A stretch of DNA of 64,000 nt from Hyperoodon ampullatus (Eukaryota; Chordata; Mammalia; Artiodactyla; Ziphiidae). Positions 49,135 through 60,720 of the stretch are shown here, piece after piece; positions within the stretch are counted from its first letter, which is position 1, and every line of letters starts with the position of its first letter. Location of the stretch: positions 5,159,527-5,223,526 of the forward strand of contig OX457074.1 in assembly GCA_949752795.1 (NCBI GenBank), read 5' to 3'. The notes under the pieces are model-generated. The model saw only the letters and a list, made by a program, of their open reading frames with translations. It made no database searches and had not been told where the DNA came from. The translations under genes and the position numbers were made by a program.

Positions 49135-50624
49135 AGACACTACATGCTGTAGAAGCAAAAGTATGAGTAAAGATAGTTATCAGAATGTTTATGGCAGCAT
49201 TATTTGAAATATCAAAAAGTTAGAAAATGACCTTAATATACATCAATTTAAAAATGCTTAAATATATTATGGTACAAAAAAAAATTTGCACTTTGCAGCC
49301 ATTTAAAAGAACGAGACAGAGCTACATGAACGGACCTAAAAGACGTCAATGATTATTAAATGACAGAAACAAAAACAAGCTGTAGAACAGTTTGTTTTCA
49401 GTTTTGAAAAATATAAAGTAGGTACACATGAACACATGCAGGTAAGCATTGTGCATATTATATATCTAAATATAAGAGGATATATGTTAGCTTTGTGGGG
49501 AAAATAGGCTTTTTGCAGGGGGGTGTTGAGAAAGCCGGAACAAGGAAGAAATTTGTTTATGATTTTTCATTTTTTTAAAAAAGTGTTGGGCTCATGAGTG
49601 ATTTATATTTTATTTGTTAAAAAAATTTTTAAGGCACTAGATGCAGATCTTTGGCCACATGAGTGTTAAAGCCTGCTCCGAATGTAGAATTCTGATACTT
49701 GTCTACTGTCTGACAGAAACTATACTATATTTTCAAAGTTGCAAACCTATTCCTCATGAGACCATCGGTTTGCAGGACTTGTTCATTAAAACTATATGCT
49801 AGTGTCTTTATTAGCAGACTACAGATGTAGGTTTGCTAGGCTCCTGTTTTACTGGGATGTATCGTCTTTGTTGTAGTGGCTGGACACTCAACTAAAAATG
49901 GGTGGTCTACTACTATGGGAGGGAAATGGAACATGAGTAAAGTCTCTGCCTCCAAAGAAGCAAAAATGCAGATATGCCAGGTGGGAAAAAAAAAAAAGAA
50001 TCCTGTGGAATATAATTTACATTCTACGAAAGGGAAAATGTGTTTCTCATCATTGGCATTCTTGAAAATACTCCTGACATATGCATGAGTGAAAAACACA
50101 GGTTGAATAAGAGCATGATGCCATTTAAGACAACTGATAAGAGGACTTCAGGTATAATTATGACATTATTGTAATTAACCACGATCTTGTGAAGAATTCT
50201 GCCAAAAGCAACGTATGCTACCTGTAGCTATAATGGACTTATTTGAGTTTGACTCTTTAGACAAGAATGAGTTGTTATATATTAAGTTATAAAAGCTCTC
50301 TGTACTTGCTTAGTTATTAATGTGAACACAAAGATGACATCTTCCATACTACTAAGTGAATCAAAGCTGGTAGACATAATCTGCTAGATCAGATAATCTT
50401 CAACCTCCTAAGTCAGGGCTTTGGTCCCCTATTCCTTTTAAACTTGAACATCAATGCAAAATCACTCTTAAATAAACCAGATGCACAACCCTGGCCATAA
50501 AGGAGAGAAAACTAAGTCTCCTATTCATTTTTGAAATGACCTTATTTCAAATAAGAAATACGAAGAGGAGACACATCAGACAATTGGTCTTGTTATCCAG
50601 TTACTTACAGTTAACTATTATTTT

Positions 50625-50983
50625 TTTTTAATTTTTAATTTATTTATTTCATTTTATTTTTGGCTGTGTTGGGTCTTTGTTGCTGGGTGCAGGCTTTCTC
50701 TAGTTGCGACAAGCCAGGGCTACTCTTCGTTGCGGTGCGCGGGCTTCTCATCTTGGTGGCTTCTCTTGTTGCGGAGCATGGGCTCTAGGAGCACAGGCTT
50801 CAGTAGCTGTGGCACGTGGGCTCAGTAGTTGTGGCTCGTGGGCTCTAGAGCGCAGGCTCAGTAGTTGTGGCACACAGACTTAGTTGCTCCACGGCACGTG
50901 GGATCTTCCTGGACCAGGGCTCGCACCCCTGTCCCCTGCGTTGGCAGGCGGATTCTTAACCACTGCGCCACCAGGGAAGTCCG
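50625..50983 (-). mobile_element. Long CHR SINE
   Basis: Reverse copy flanked by taactattatttt at 50612-50624 and 50984-50996. Confidence 0.93.
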
Positions 50984-50999
50984 TAACTATTATTTTAAC

Positions 51000-52370
51000 C
51001 AAGGTTATATTCAGCAGAAATTATGCAAACCTAATCTATCCATATCTGGTAATCCCATGTACAAGATGTGACCATATGAAATCTGTGACTGATTTAGCCA
51101 TGGAATTTTAACTACCAAATCTAAGTAAACACCCCTTTGAGAAATTTCTCTTAGAAACCAGTGCTAGGAAGCACTCTGTTTTTATGGAATAATATGTATA
51201 TTTCTTCTTTTCTGTTAAGAATGACATTTCATTTATGCTATCAAGAAGTTTAAAGCTAAATTTGAGACCCATCTATAGCAACTATGTAGGCTCGTACAAG
51301 GGTGCATCTGTTTACTTTCTGGCTTTGGTTTTCTACTTTTCTTTATATTTCTCATGATTCTGATTATTTATTTGTATTTACTATATTTGCTCCTGATCTA
51401 AGCTACCCCAGATGCTCTGGAGACAAATTAAATGAAGTAAATAAAAATCAAATAGGTTTCAGTTAGAGCTGACATACTGATTTACATATATTAGATTAAG
51501 ATACACATGAAATATTGCTAACTCATAAGACATCAATCACCTTAATATAAAATATTTAAGCCAAGAGAGACTATGTAAGAGTACAATTGTCTGGACGTAT
51601 GGCCAAACCTCAACATCTACCACGCACAGCTCTTTTCTAAAGAGTTCCACATCAACCACCAGGTGATGATGCCAAGCTGGTATCTGGCTGAAACTGGTTG
51701 GACACCTGACCCAAAGGCTGCCAATCTACAGGACAACCACTAGGCTATATATGATGTTTTGGCCCCAAAGCTCTTTATTTCAGTGTCTGAGAGGCCTTGT
51801 GTTTCCTTCTGGTTTCCTTATTTCTCACGGGTACTGGTAATTCCAAAAGAGCTAAATAAAATACAGTGACTCATGCCTTTAGTTACTATATATATGTTGA
51901 TGACTTCTAAATCATGCTGATAAGCTTTAGACTTGTATATACATCTGCCTTTTGACAGCTCTACTTTGATATTTTCAATTATCAATACTGAACTATTTTC
52001 CTTGTTTTCCTCCCATTAGCCCTGTTTCTCCTCCTACTTTCTTTATCTTGTGAGTATTCCCACTATCTACTTAGTAGAAGGAAAAAAACTTGCGTATCAT
52101 CTTTCACTCCTTTGCAATACATACCCCCACTGACAATGCATCAAATCAACCAACAAATATGTCACCAAACGTAACTCTTAAAAATCTCTTGATTGAGTCT
52201 ATTTTCTCTCTAGCCTATTACTATCATGAGGTTCAGGCCATCACTTCCTCCCAATAAAGGGCAGAATTTTTTGTTTCAAATTTTATATAAGTAAAAATTT
52301 ATTATGTAATTGTATATTTTACCACAACTATATTATTACACATTTATTATAAATTATATTACTATAAATT
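51000..52370. other. Intron 2 stretch, mostly unassigned
   Basis: AT-rich sequence with no ORF or repeat I can name. A GC-richer island at 51590-51760 ('ccaggtgatgatgccaagct') could be an old repeat. Confidence 0.4.
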
Positions 52371-52379
52371 AAGTTTATA

Positions 52380-52910
52380 TACAAGTTATATACATGAGGA
52401 AATTCACAAACCATAAAATTTACCACTTTAAAGCACACAATCCAGTGAGTTTTAGTATGTCCATGATGGTGTGCAATCATCACCACTATCTAATTTCAGA
52501 ACATTCTCATCGCCCCTAAAAGAAACCTTGTACACATTAGCAGTCACTCCCCATTGCCCCTTTAACTGCAGCCCCTGACAACCCCTATCTCCATGGATTT
52601 ATCTGTTCTGGACATTTCATATAAATAGACTAATACAGTCCGTGGCCTTAGTGTCTGGCTTCTTTCGCTTACTGTGTTTTTAATCATACATTTACGTTGT
52701 AGCACACATCTGTACTTCATTCTTTTTATGGCTGAATATTCCATTATATAGATATATCATACTTTGTTTATCCATTCTTCAGCTGATGGACATTTGGATT
52801 GTTTCCACTTTTTGGTTACTATGAATAATGCTGCTATGAACTTTCACGTGTAAGTTTTTGTGTGGATATATTTGAGTATAGGAGTAGAATGCTGAGTTAT
52901 ATGAGGAAGG
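52380..52910 (-). repeat. Old L1 3'-end remnant
   Basis: Reverse L1 3' UTR: 'gtgcaatcatcaccactatc', 'gcagcccctgacaaccccta', 'ttgtttccactttttggtta'. Confidence 0.75.
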
Positions 52911-53560
52911 ACAGCATCCACAAACAGGGTGACCTAGTGAGATACTGGACAAGCGGGGTGAAGGGGCAGCCTGTGGGGTGTCACAGGTTGAGGGGGCTGA
53001 GAAGGATGTCCGTGTAGGTGATTCACGTGACGAGTTGAAGCCCAAAAGAAGTGAGGGCATCCATACAATGGCGTGACCGACCACAATGTGTCAGTGCCTG
53101 GGCCATATGAAGAGGGCAACCACATGGAGCAGAAATCCACCATGGGTTTTGGAACCCAAGCAGAGTAGAAGGGTGTCTGTGCAAGAGGAGGAGAGTGGTC
53201 TGGCATGAGTTGTGTGAACCCAGTGGGGTGAAGACGGAATCCTTGTGAAAGGGAGCAGCAGCAGTCGGAGACTGGTTACAACCAGGAAGTCTGAGTAAAT
53301 AACAAAATACATTAAGGATAACGACAGTCAGGTCTGTCACAGAAGGGACTTCAAATCTGGAAAGGGAGGAAAGTAGACTTATATGGTGTTGGATTGGAAA
53401 ATACAAAATAAAATATTAAGGACCTACTCATGGGGTATCAGGTTTGCAATTTATTCTAATGGTTCAGGAAGGAAAGTTTTTTGTATCATAATGCAACTTT
53501 TCTGTAAATTTGAGATTGTTAAGGAAAATACTCTTCACCTTAATAATACACGTCTAGGAT
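52911..53560. repeat. Unassigned old repeat-like block
   Basis: GC-richer than its surroundings, with recurring motifs (gggtgaag at 52955 and 53225; gggtgtctgtgc and gatgtccgtgtag). It looks like an LTR or L1 5' region but I cannot name it. No coding potential. Confidence 0.45.
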
Positions 53561-53719
53561 CTTATCCTAATGAAATCATAAAGGATAGTTTCAAATACTC
53601 AAAAGAAGAAAGATCATTATAGCTGTGCTATGATAGCAGATAACTGGGGAAACACCTAGAGTCTAACAAGGAATGGATTTTGAAAACTATGGTAAGGTTA
53701 GGAACAAGCCAAGAATGAC

Positions 53720-54060
53720 TGATAGCATCACCTTCATTCAACATTTATTCTGCAAGTTGTGGCTAAAGCAATGATGAAAAAAATTACTATAAATAATTGG
53801 AAGAGTTTTTTTTTTTGGCAGGAGACACAAATATATAGAAAATCTAAGAAACAGCTAAAAATTACTAGAACTAATATTAAAAGTGTGCCTAAAAGACGAA
53901 AAATTGATAGCTTTCCCTACAACTAGCAATAATAGAAACAGAATGAAATTTATTAAGAAACTGTATCATCAAGGACATGAATCAAGACAAAAATAATAAC
54001 ACACAATGTTCTTGGATAGCAAAACAAACAAAAAAAGTTAATCTTGTTAATTCACAGTCA
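53720..54060 (+). repeat. L1 ORF2 fragment
   Basis: 'aaatatatagaaaatctaag' and 'ttactagaactaatattaa' match the ORF2 reverse transcriptase area in plus sense. Old, broken. Confidence 0.5.
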
Positions 54061-54626
54061 CACAAGAAAAAAGGTTAAGTCATTAAGTGTCCACAGAGTT
54101 CTTAGTTATATCCAGCACTCTATTAGGCAGAGAGGAAATTCAATAATATAAGACAACATATTTGCCCTCCAGAAGCTTATCGTCTTGTAGAAAGAAACAT
54201 GTAGACACAGGGCAGCTTATGATTAACCAACATAATGTGTGACCTGAAAATATAAGTGCTGCTGAAAGTAAAAAAACAATGGGGTCAATATGGGTGGAGA
54301 TAGTCAAAGAGAAAAGGGTTTTTTGTCATCACCCCTTTTTTCTCACTTTACAATCTAATTTCTATCCTTACTACTCAATTGCAGTTGTACCTTAAAGAAC
54401 ACTAATGGTTTTCTCGTGATATCCAAAGGCCGTTATCAGTCTTATTCCTCCAAACATATTGACCATTCCCTATTAAGAACCTCCTCTTCTGGCTTCTCAG
54501 ATACCATCTTGTATCTGCCACTTACTATACTTCTGTTTTCAAATGAAGGCATTTCCCAAGGTTTAGTTCGTATTCTTTTGCTTCACTGTTTACTAAAGTG
54601 CGGTTCATGGATCACTTGCACCAATG

Positions 54627-54773
54627 TATTGAGTGGGCCAAAAAGTCTGTTCCTTTTTTTCCATAAGGTGGCTCTAGTAGCACTTAGTTGTCTTTAACTT
54701 CATTTGAAACAATTTTGTTAGACTGTATGTGATAGCTGTCATATCAGTGTGTGTTTAAAAAAAGACTTATCAA
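54627..54773 (+). mobile_element. Mariner element fragment
   Basis: Begins with a terminal-repeat-like gagtgggccaaaaagtctg and continues 'gcacttagttgtctttaact' to 'aaaaaaagacttatcaa', the left end of a cetartiodactyl mariner. A SINE follows at once and the mariner does not resume after it. Confidence 0.75.
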
Positions 54774-54988
54774 GGGCTTCCCTGGTGGCTCAGTAGTTGA
54801 GAATCCGCCTGCCGATGCAGGGGATATGGGTTCGTGCCCCAGTCCGGGAAGATCCCACATGCTGCGGAGCAGCTAGGCCCGTGAGCCATGGCCGCTGAGC
54901 CTGCGCGTCCGGAGCCTGTGCTCCACAATGGGAGAGGCCACAACAGTGAGAGGCCCGCGTACCACAAAAAAAAAAAAAAAAAAAAAAA
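54774..54988 (+). mobile_element. Short CHR SINE
   Basis: Forward copy with a 24-base A tail. No clear target duplication, so the flank may have been rearranged. Confidence 0.93.
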
Positions 54989-55648
54989 GAATGAGGTCTG
55001 TAGTAATTTTTAAACTGTGCCATTCTGCTAATGCAAAATTCTCTCACCAAGAAAACATGTCGATTAATTGCAGTAGCAAACTCACATGAAAATGCATCAT
55101 GGTATAGGAAAAAACCAGCCTAAATATACGTTTATAGTCATATATGTAACTATTGTGTTAAAAATCAGTAAAGAACAAAATGTACTGACTTATTTTTCTC
55201 GGTATTTAATTAAATTTATCACTTGAACCACTTCCTCCCCAAAAGGTTTAAGGGAATATAATTTAATTATTTCTTGATGTTGCATAGCTTTCATAAAGAA
55301 CATCTCTTGTCATCCTATACAGTGAAATACTCATGGGTAACTAAGTGACTAAAATGTCTCCTCATTAAATAAGCAACCCTGTACTGTACTGTTTTGAATG
55401 TTACTTTTTAATTGAAATAACACTGATTTATAACACTGTATAAGCTTCATGTGTACAACATTATATTTCTACTTCTGTATACTCTATAACAAGCTCACCA
55501 CCAAAAATTTATTTTCCACCCATCCACCATACAGCTGACCCCCTTTACACCTTTTGCCCTCCCCACCACCCCTTCCCACCTGGGATCCACTGCTCTGTTC
55601 TCAATCCTACTTGCTTGTTGGTTTGTTTTTTTCTTTTTCTCCTTTCTC

Positions 55649-55757
55649 TTTTTTTTGTTGGCAGCACCACGGGGCACACAGGATCTTAGATCCCCGACCA
55701 GGTGCCCCCTGCACTGGAAGCGTGGAGTCTTAACCACTGGACCGCCAGGGAAGTCCC
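55649..55757 (-). mobile_element. Compact tRNA-derived SINE
   Basis: Reverse short copy with a gap in the head region, ending 'ggaccgccagggaagtccc'. Confidence 0.8.
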
Positions 55758-55909
55758 CTGCTTTTGTTTTTAAGATTAGTTTTTATATATTCTCCCTTAC
55801 TATCAGATTGCTACTTCTTAAAACTCAGTGGACCCTCTATTAACATAACTCTTCTGATCCCATTTTTACGTACTGCTATTCATAATCAAATTTGTAATAA
55901 CTGTGTCTA

Positions 55910-55936
55910 AAGAAAAAGAAAAAGAAAAAGAAAAGG
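55910..55936. repeat. (AAAGAA)n simple repeat
   Basis: Four units of aaagaa/agaaaa. Confidence 0.9.
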
Positions 55937-56214
55937 AGTACATAGGGCCTGAGAAACGGCTGGCACGCATCCTCTGAGTAAAATGCACATTTGTTCTTCC
56001 AGCTTGCTTCCTGTTTCTTTGATTTGTTCTGGACAATTGAGAAGGCTAGAAAACTAAATGCTCAGTAAGAGCAATATTGGTTTTCTGTTCTTTCATTCAG
56101 GAACATCTGCCAATGCACCTTAAAGGTGACAGATGATCACTTTTGGTAGTCTTAGCATCTAATCACATCATTTTATGGTCTATGAGTAAAAAATAGAATC
56201 AATAGTGATATACA

Positions 56215-56400
56215 TAACATTTTTATTGCACTTCCTATGTGCCAGGCACTCTTCCAATAAGCACTTCACATTTATCAACCCTTTTGATCCTTAGGATAAC
56301 TCTAAGAGGTAGGTACTAAAATCCTCAATTTACAGCTAGTAAATGACAGAATCCAGGTGTTCAGATTCCAGAGTCCATGTTCTTCACCATTATGTGCCTT
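56215..56400 (-). repeat. MIR SINE remnant
   Basis: 'cctatgtgccaggcactctt' through 'gaggtaggtactaaaatcc' and 'tacagctagtaaatgacaga': reverse MIR, fairly well kept. Confidence 0.75.
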
Positions 56401-57250
56401 TAAAAGTAAGAAAACACACAAACCCCTATCTGCCCTGAATTCCTGGCAAATACACTGAATGAAAATCTACTAGATATCATCAGTGTTGTAAGCTTCCTGC
56501 AAGAGAATATAAGATAGCATGTGTACAGAAAAGAGTTCACATAGCAGGCCTATCCTTATTAGAAAGGCCTGCTTGCAATGCTGACCCTTGGATGGCATTT
56601 GAGAATTTGGACTGGGGACGGTTCCCACTATTCCCTGATAAGCTTCCCTGGTAGACAACATTTTACTTTTTTTGTTATAACTTATTTCTGGAGGAATTAA
56701 GCACATCCTGTGTGACTCCACTGGGAAAGGACTCTTATAAGCCTACACCGGGTTTCCCCTCTATTTCCCTCCATGCACCTTTTCCTTTTGCTAATTTTGC
56801 TTTGTAGCTTTTCCCTGTAATAAATCATACCCATGAGTATGACTATATGCTGAGCCTTGAGTCCTCCCAGTAAATCACCAAACCTAGGAGTAGTCTTGGG
56901 AACCCCCAACAGAGCACGATTATCTCTTTTAGACAAAAAGTCCCAGCCAATTCATTCTTTCCACGTAAGTTCAGAAAGTTCATCTACCAACTCACACATA
57001 CGTATTACATATTGCATGACAATTATGACCCAACACCCCAAGAGTTGAAAAATTAATGAAAAAAGTTTCAGATTCTTATAAGCAATGATAATCCTCATTC
57101 TGAAACTGCACTTTGTTTTATAGCCAAAAGGGCATGTGTGGGCTCAAGCAGTCTTACCACTCACATTATTATCACAGTTATCAATATCATCCTCAGAAGG
57201 AATCTTTGAGAAACAAAGATTCACTTTGCATTTCACTTTAATGAATGTAA

Positions 57251-57302
57251 TGTAATTTCACTTTACATTAGCTCTTTTGATGTAATTTCACTTTACATTA
57301 GC
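57251..57302. repeat. Two-copy direct repeat (period 30)
   Basis: A 22-base unit, tgtaatttcactttacatta then gc, at 57251-57272 and 57281-57302. Confidence 0.95.
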
Positions 57303-57740
57303 GCTTGGAAAACACATAAGAGTCTCTATCTTATCAACACTGACATTCATTTTTCAAGAGGTACTTCTAAATAAATGCATATGGTTCTTCTCTCAAAGGA
57401 AGTACTGTCAATCCTGTTAACTGAATTTCACATTATTCAAGCAGTGGATTCCAGCTTGCTAGAGCATTACTAATAAACTTTGTTTCAAAAAGGAAGGAGG
57501 AAAATTAGTAAGTTAAAGTAAGTTACAGTTAAAAAAAAACAAGAACACTTCCTTAATTCATTGGTAACTTGGTTGTGGCTCTGGATTTGCAAGAAAATAG
57601 TACGGCCCTAGTAACACAACTTTTCTCCTTGTAGATTGATATATGGTGGATCAAATAATGTTAACATGTAACTTAAAATCTAATCAAACCAAATATTCTA
57701 TGCTACTTATTAATCTGTATTTTTTAAAATAGCTAATACA

Positions 57741-57977
57741 GGGACTTCTCTGGTAGCGCAGTGAATAAGACTCCATGCTCCCAATGCAGGGGGGCCCGGG
57801 TTCAATCCCTGGTCAAGGAACTAGATCCCACATGCACGCCACAACTAAGGAGCCGGTGAGCCGCAACTAAGGAGCCCATGAGCTACAACTAAGACCCGGT
57901 GCAACCAAATAAATAAATAAATACATAGTTTTAAAAAGTCTTTACTGAATTTGTTACAATATTAAAAAAAATAAAAT
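57741..57977 (+). mobile_element. tRNA-derived SINE with extended 3' tail
   Basis: Forward SINE with a 14-base duplication aaatagctaataca (57727-57740 and 57978-57991). After the (aaat)n part it continues with 'gtctttactgaatttgttac', the same tail seen at about 60260-60285 in another SINE. Confidence 0.88.
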
Positions 57978-58012
57978 AAAATAGCTAATACACAGACATG
58001 GTATGAAATTCC

Positions 58013-58040
58013 AAACACACACACACACACACACACACAC
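58013..58040. repeat. (CA)n microsatellite
   Basis: About 13 uninterrupted CA units. Confidence 0.97.
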
Positions 58041-58350
58041 AAATTCAGAAAACATAAAAAGGCTGAACAATAAGTCATGATAGTAACAATATAATTCATA
58101 AAATACAACAAATATCCATGAGTTTATACTGTTATAAATAACTGAATAAATAAGTAAATGTAATTGAAGTGAAGGCTCTTCCTTACAGTAGAATTCTAAT
58201 TAATTAATTAGAATAACAGAAATAGAATTTATATGCTGGAAGAATTATAGAAATATAAAACTTTGGCAAACATAACAGTGGTAACTGTTTCAGGTAACAG
58301 CAATGGATGTTAAAATTAGTGGACAAAAATGAATAACAACACAGTCTTGG

Positions 58351-58407
58351 AACAACACATATCTCCCCACAGGGTAACACAGGTAACAACACATATCTCC
58401 CCACAGG
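58351..58407. repeat. Two-copy direct repeat (period 34)
   Basis: A 23-base unit beginning aacaacacatatctccccac occurs at 58351-58373 and 58385-58407. Confidence 0.95.
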
Positions 58408-58989
58408 ATATTTATCAAGGTATTCAAAGTTCTTAAGGAAATATTACATTCAACGAATTTCAAAAAATTACAAATGCCCTGGATAGAATTTATTAATATT
58501 TACACTAATCAATTGTTATCTGTTTAGTGTAATTTCAAAGATACCACAAAAGCCTCTTTCCTATTTGGCTTAAATGGTTTAAACAAAAAGTTGACCCACT
58601 GCCTGAAAGAGAGCCTCAGCTAACCCATAGCTTCATGTAATGGTAAGAAAAAGCCAGTGAGATTTAGGAGTTGTTTGTGGTAACAAAAACTGGTTGATAC
58701 AGAAATTCCTCTTTATCCAATCTTCCCCAAAATACCATCTGTTTTGGCAACTATAGACCTTACAGCTCATCAGCAGGTACTAGAGTAAAGTCAAAACAGT
58801 AACTAAATCAAAACCATAATGACATATCACCTCACTCCAGTCAGAATGGCAATTATCAAAAAGACAAGAAGTAACAAGTGTTGGTGAGGATGTGGAGAAA
58901 AGAGAACCCTCATACACTGTTGGTGGGAATGTAAATTGGTATAGCCATTACTGAAAATAGTATGAGGTTCTTTAAAAAAGTAAAGATAG

Positions 58990-59189
58990 GGGCTTCCCTG
59001 GTGGCGCAGTGGTTGAGAGTCCGCCTGCCGATGCAGGGGACACGGGTTCGTGCCCCGGTCCGGGAAGATCCCACATGCCACGGAGCGGCTAGGCCCGTGA
59101 GCCATGGCCGCTGAGCCTGCGCATCCAGAGCCTGTGCTCCGCAACGGGAGAGGCCACAACAGTGAGAGGCCCGCGTACCGCAAAAAAAA
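58990..59189 (+). mobile_element. Short CHR SINE inside L1
   Basis: Forward copy flanked by aaaaaagtaaagatag at 58974-58989 and 59190-59205. Confidence 0.97.
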
Positions 59190-59394
59190 AAAAAAGTAAA
59201 GATAGAACTACCATATAATCCAGCAATTCTACTTCTGGGTATTTATCTGAAGGAAATAAAAACCCTAATTTGAGAAGATATCTGCATTCCCCATATTCGT
59301 TGCAGCATTATTTATAATAGTCAAGACATGGAAGCAACCTAAGTGTCCACTGGTGGATGAATGGATTAAAAAAATGTGAATATGTGTGTGTTAT

Positions 59395-59432
59395 GTATAT
59401 GTGTGTATATATATATATGTATACATACACAC
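59395..59432. repeat. TA/TG-rich simple repeat in L1
   Basis: gtgtatatatatatatgtatacatacacac, likely variable in length. Confidence 0.8.
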
Positions 59433-59851
59433 AATGGAATATTATTCAGCTCTAAAAAAGAAAGAAATCTTGCCATATGCCACAACATGAATGAACCTTG
59501 AAGGCATTATGTTACATGAAATAAGTCAGAGAGAGAAAGACACATACTGTATGATCCCACTTATATGTGGGATCTAAAAAACAACAAAAAACAAAACAAA
59601 AAATGGAACTCATAGATACAGAGAACATATTGGTGGTTTCCAGGGGTGGGGGGTGGGTGAAATAGGTAAAGGTGGCCAAAAGTTATACATAACTTCCAGT
59701 TATTTATAGATAAGTCCTCAGGATGTAATATACAGCTTTGTGACTATAGTTAATACTGTAACACATGTTTGGAAAGTTGCTAAGAGAGTAGATCTTAAAA
59801 GTTCCCATCACAAGAAAAAGAATTTTGTAACTATGTGTGGTGATAGATATT

Positions 59852-60217
59852 TTTCTTTTCTTTTCATAAATATTTATTTATTTATTTATTTATTTGGCTG
59901 CATTGGGTCTTCATTGCTGTGCGCGGGCTTTCTCTAGTTGCGGCGAGTGTGGGCTACTCTTCATCACGGTGCACAGGCTTCTCATTGCGGTGGCTTCTCT
60001 TATTGCGGAGCATGGGCTCTAGGTGCATGGGCTTCGGTAGTTGTGGCACGCAGGCTCAGTAGCTGTGGCTCACGGGCTCTAGAGAGCAGGCTCCGTAGTT
60101 GTGGCACACGGGCTTAGCTACTCCACTGCATGTGGGATCTTCCTGGACCAGGGCTTGAACCCGTGTCCCCTGCATTGGCAGGTGGATTCTTAATCACTGT
60201 GCCACCAAGGAAGTCCC
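59852..60217 (-). mobile_element. Long CHR SINE
   Basis: Reverse copy with (ttta)n tail, joined end to end with the next SINE. Confidence 0.9.
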
Positions 60218-60420
60218 TTTCTTTTTTTTTTAGATTTTTTTTTGATGTGGACCAATTTTAAAGTCATTATTGAATTTATTATAATATTGCTTCTACTTTA
60301 TGTTTTGGTCTTTTTTTGGCCACGAGGCATGTGGGAACTTAGCTCCTCGACCAAGGATCAAACCCACACCCCCTGCATTGGAAGGCGAAGTCTTAACCAC
60401 TGGACCGTCAGGGAAGTCCC
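60218..60420 (-). mobile_element. tRNA-derived SINE with extended tail
   Basis: Reverse copy with 'gtcattattgaatttattat' tail and 'ggccacgaggcatgtgggaa'. The pair 59852-60420 is flanked by gtggtgat(a/g)gatatt at 59838-59851 and 60421-60434. Confidence 0.85.
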
Positions 60421-60471
60421 GTGGTGATGGATATTAACTAGATTTATTGTTGTGATCATTTTGCAATATAT

Positions 60472-60600
60472 CTTTTTTTTTTTTTTTTTTGGCTGCACCA
60501 CATGGCATACAGGATCTTAGCTGCCCGACCAGGGATTGAACCTGTGCCCCCTGCGGTAGAAGCATGGAGTCTTAACCACTGGACTGCCAGGGAAGCCCCC
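60472..60600 (-). mobile_element. Compact tRNA-derived SINE
   Basis: Reverse copy flanked by attttgcaatatat at 60458-60471 and 60601-60614. Confidence 0.92.
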
Positions 60601-60679
60601 ATTTTGCAATATATACAAATATTGAATCATTACGTTGTATACCTGAAACTAATAGATTATACGTCAATTTATATCTAAA

Positions 60680-60720
60680 AAAGGAAGGAAGGAGGGGAAG
60701 GGAGGGGAAAAGAGAAAGAA
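60680..60720. repeat. GGAA-rich purine repeat
   Basis: aaggaaggaaggaggggaaggg and following purines. Confidence 0.8.

Larger units (their letters stand above)
48295..49480 (+). repeat. Old L1 3' end, split by nested SINEs
   Basis: L1-like text at 48295-48450 resumes at 49140 ('cagaatgtttatggcagcat', 'cagccatttaaaagaacg') after the SINE nest. Diverged. Confidence 0.6.
58800..59750 (+). repeat. L1 3' part, split by a SINE
   Basis: ORF2 C-terminal and 3' UTR sequence ('cacctcactccagtcagaat', 'acactgttggtgggaatgta') stops at 58989 and resumes at 59206 ('aactaccatataatccagca'). No open frame. Confidence 0.85.
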
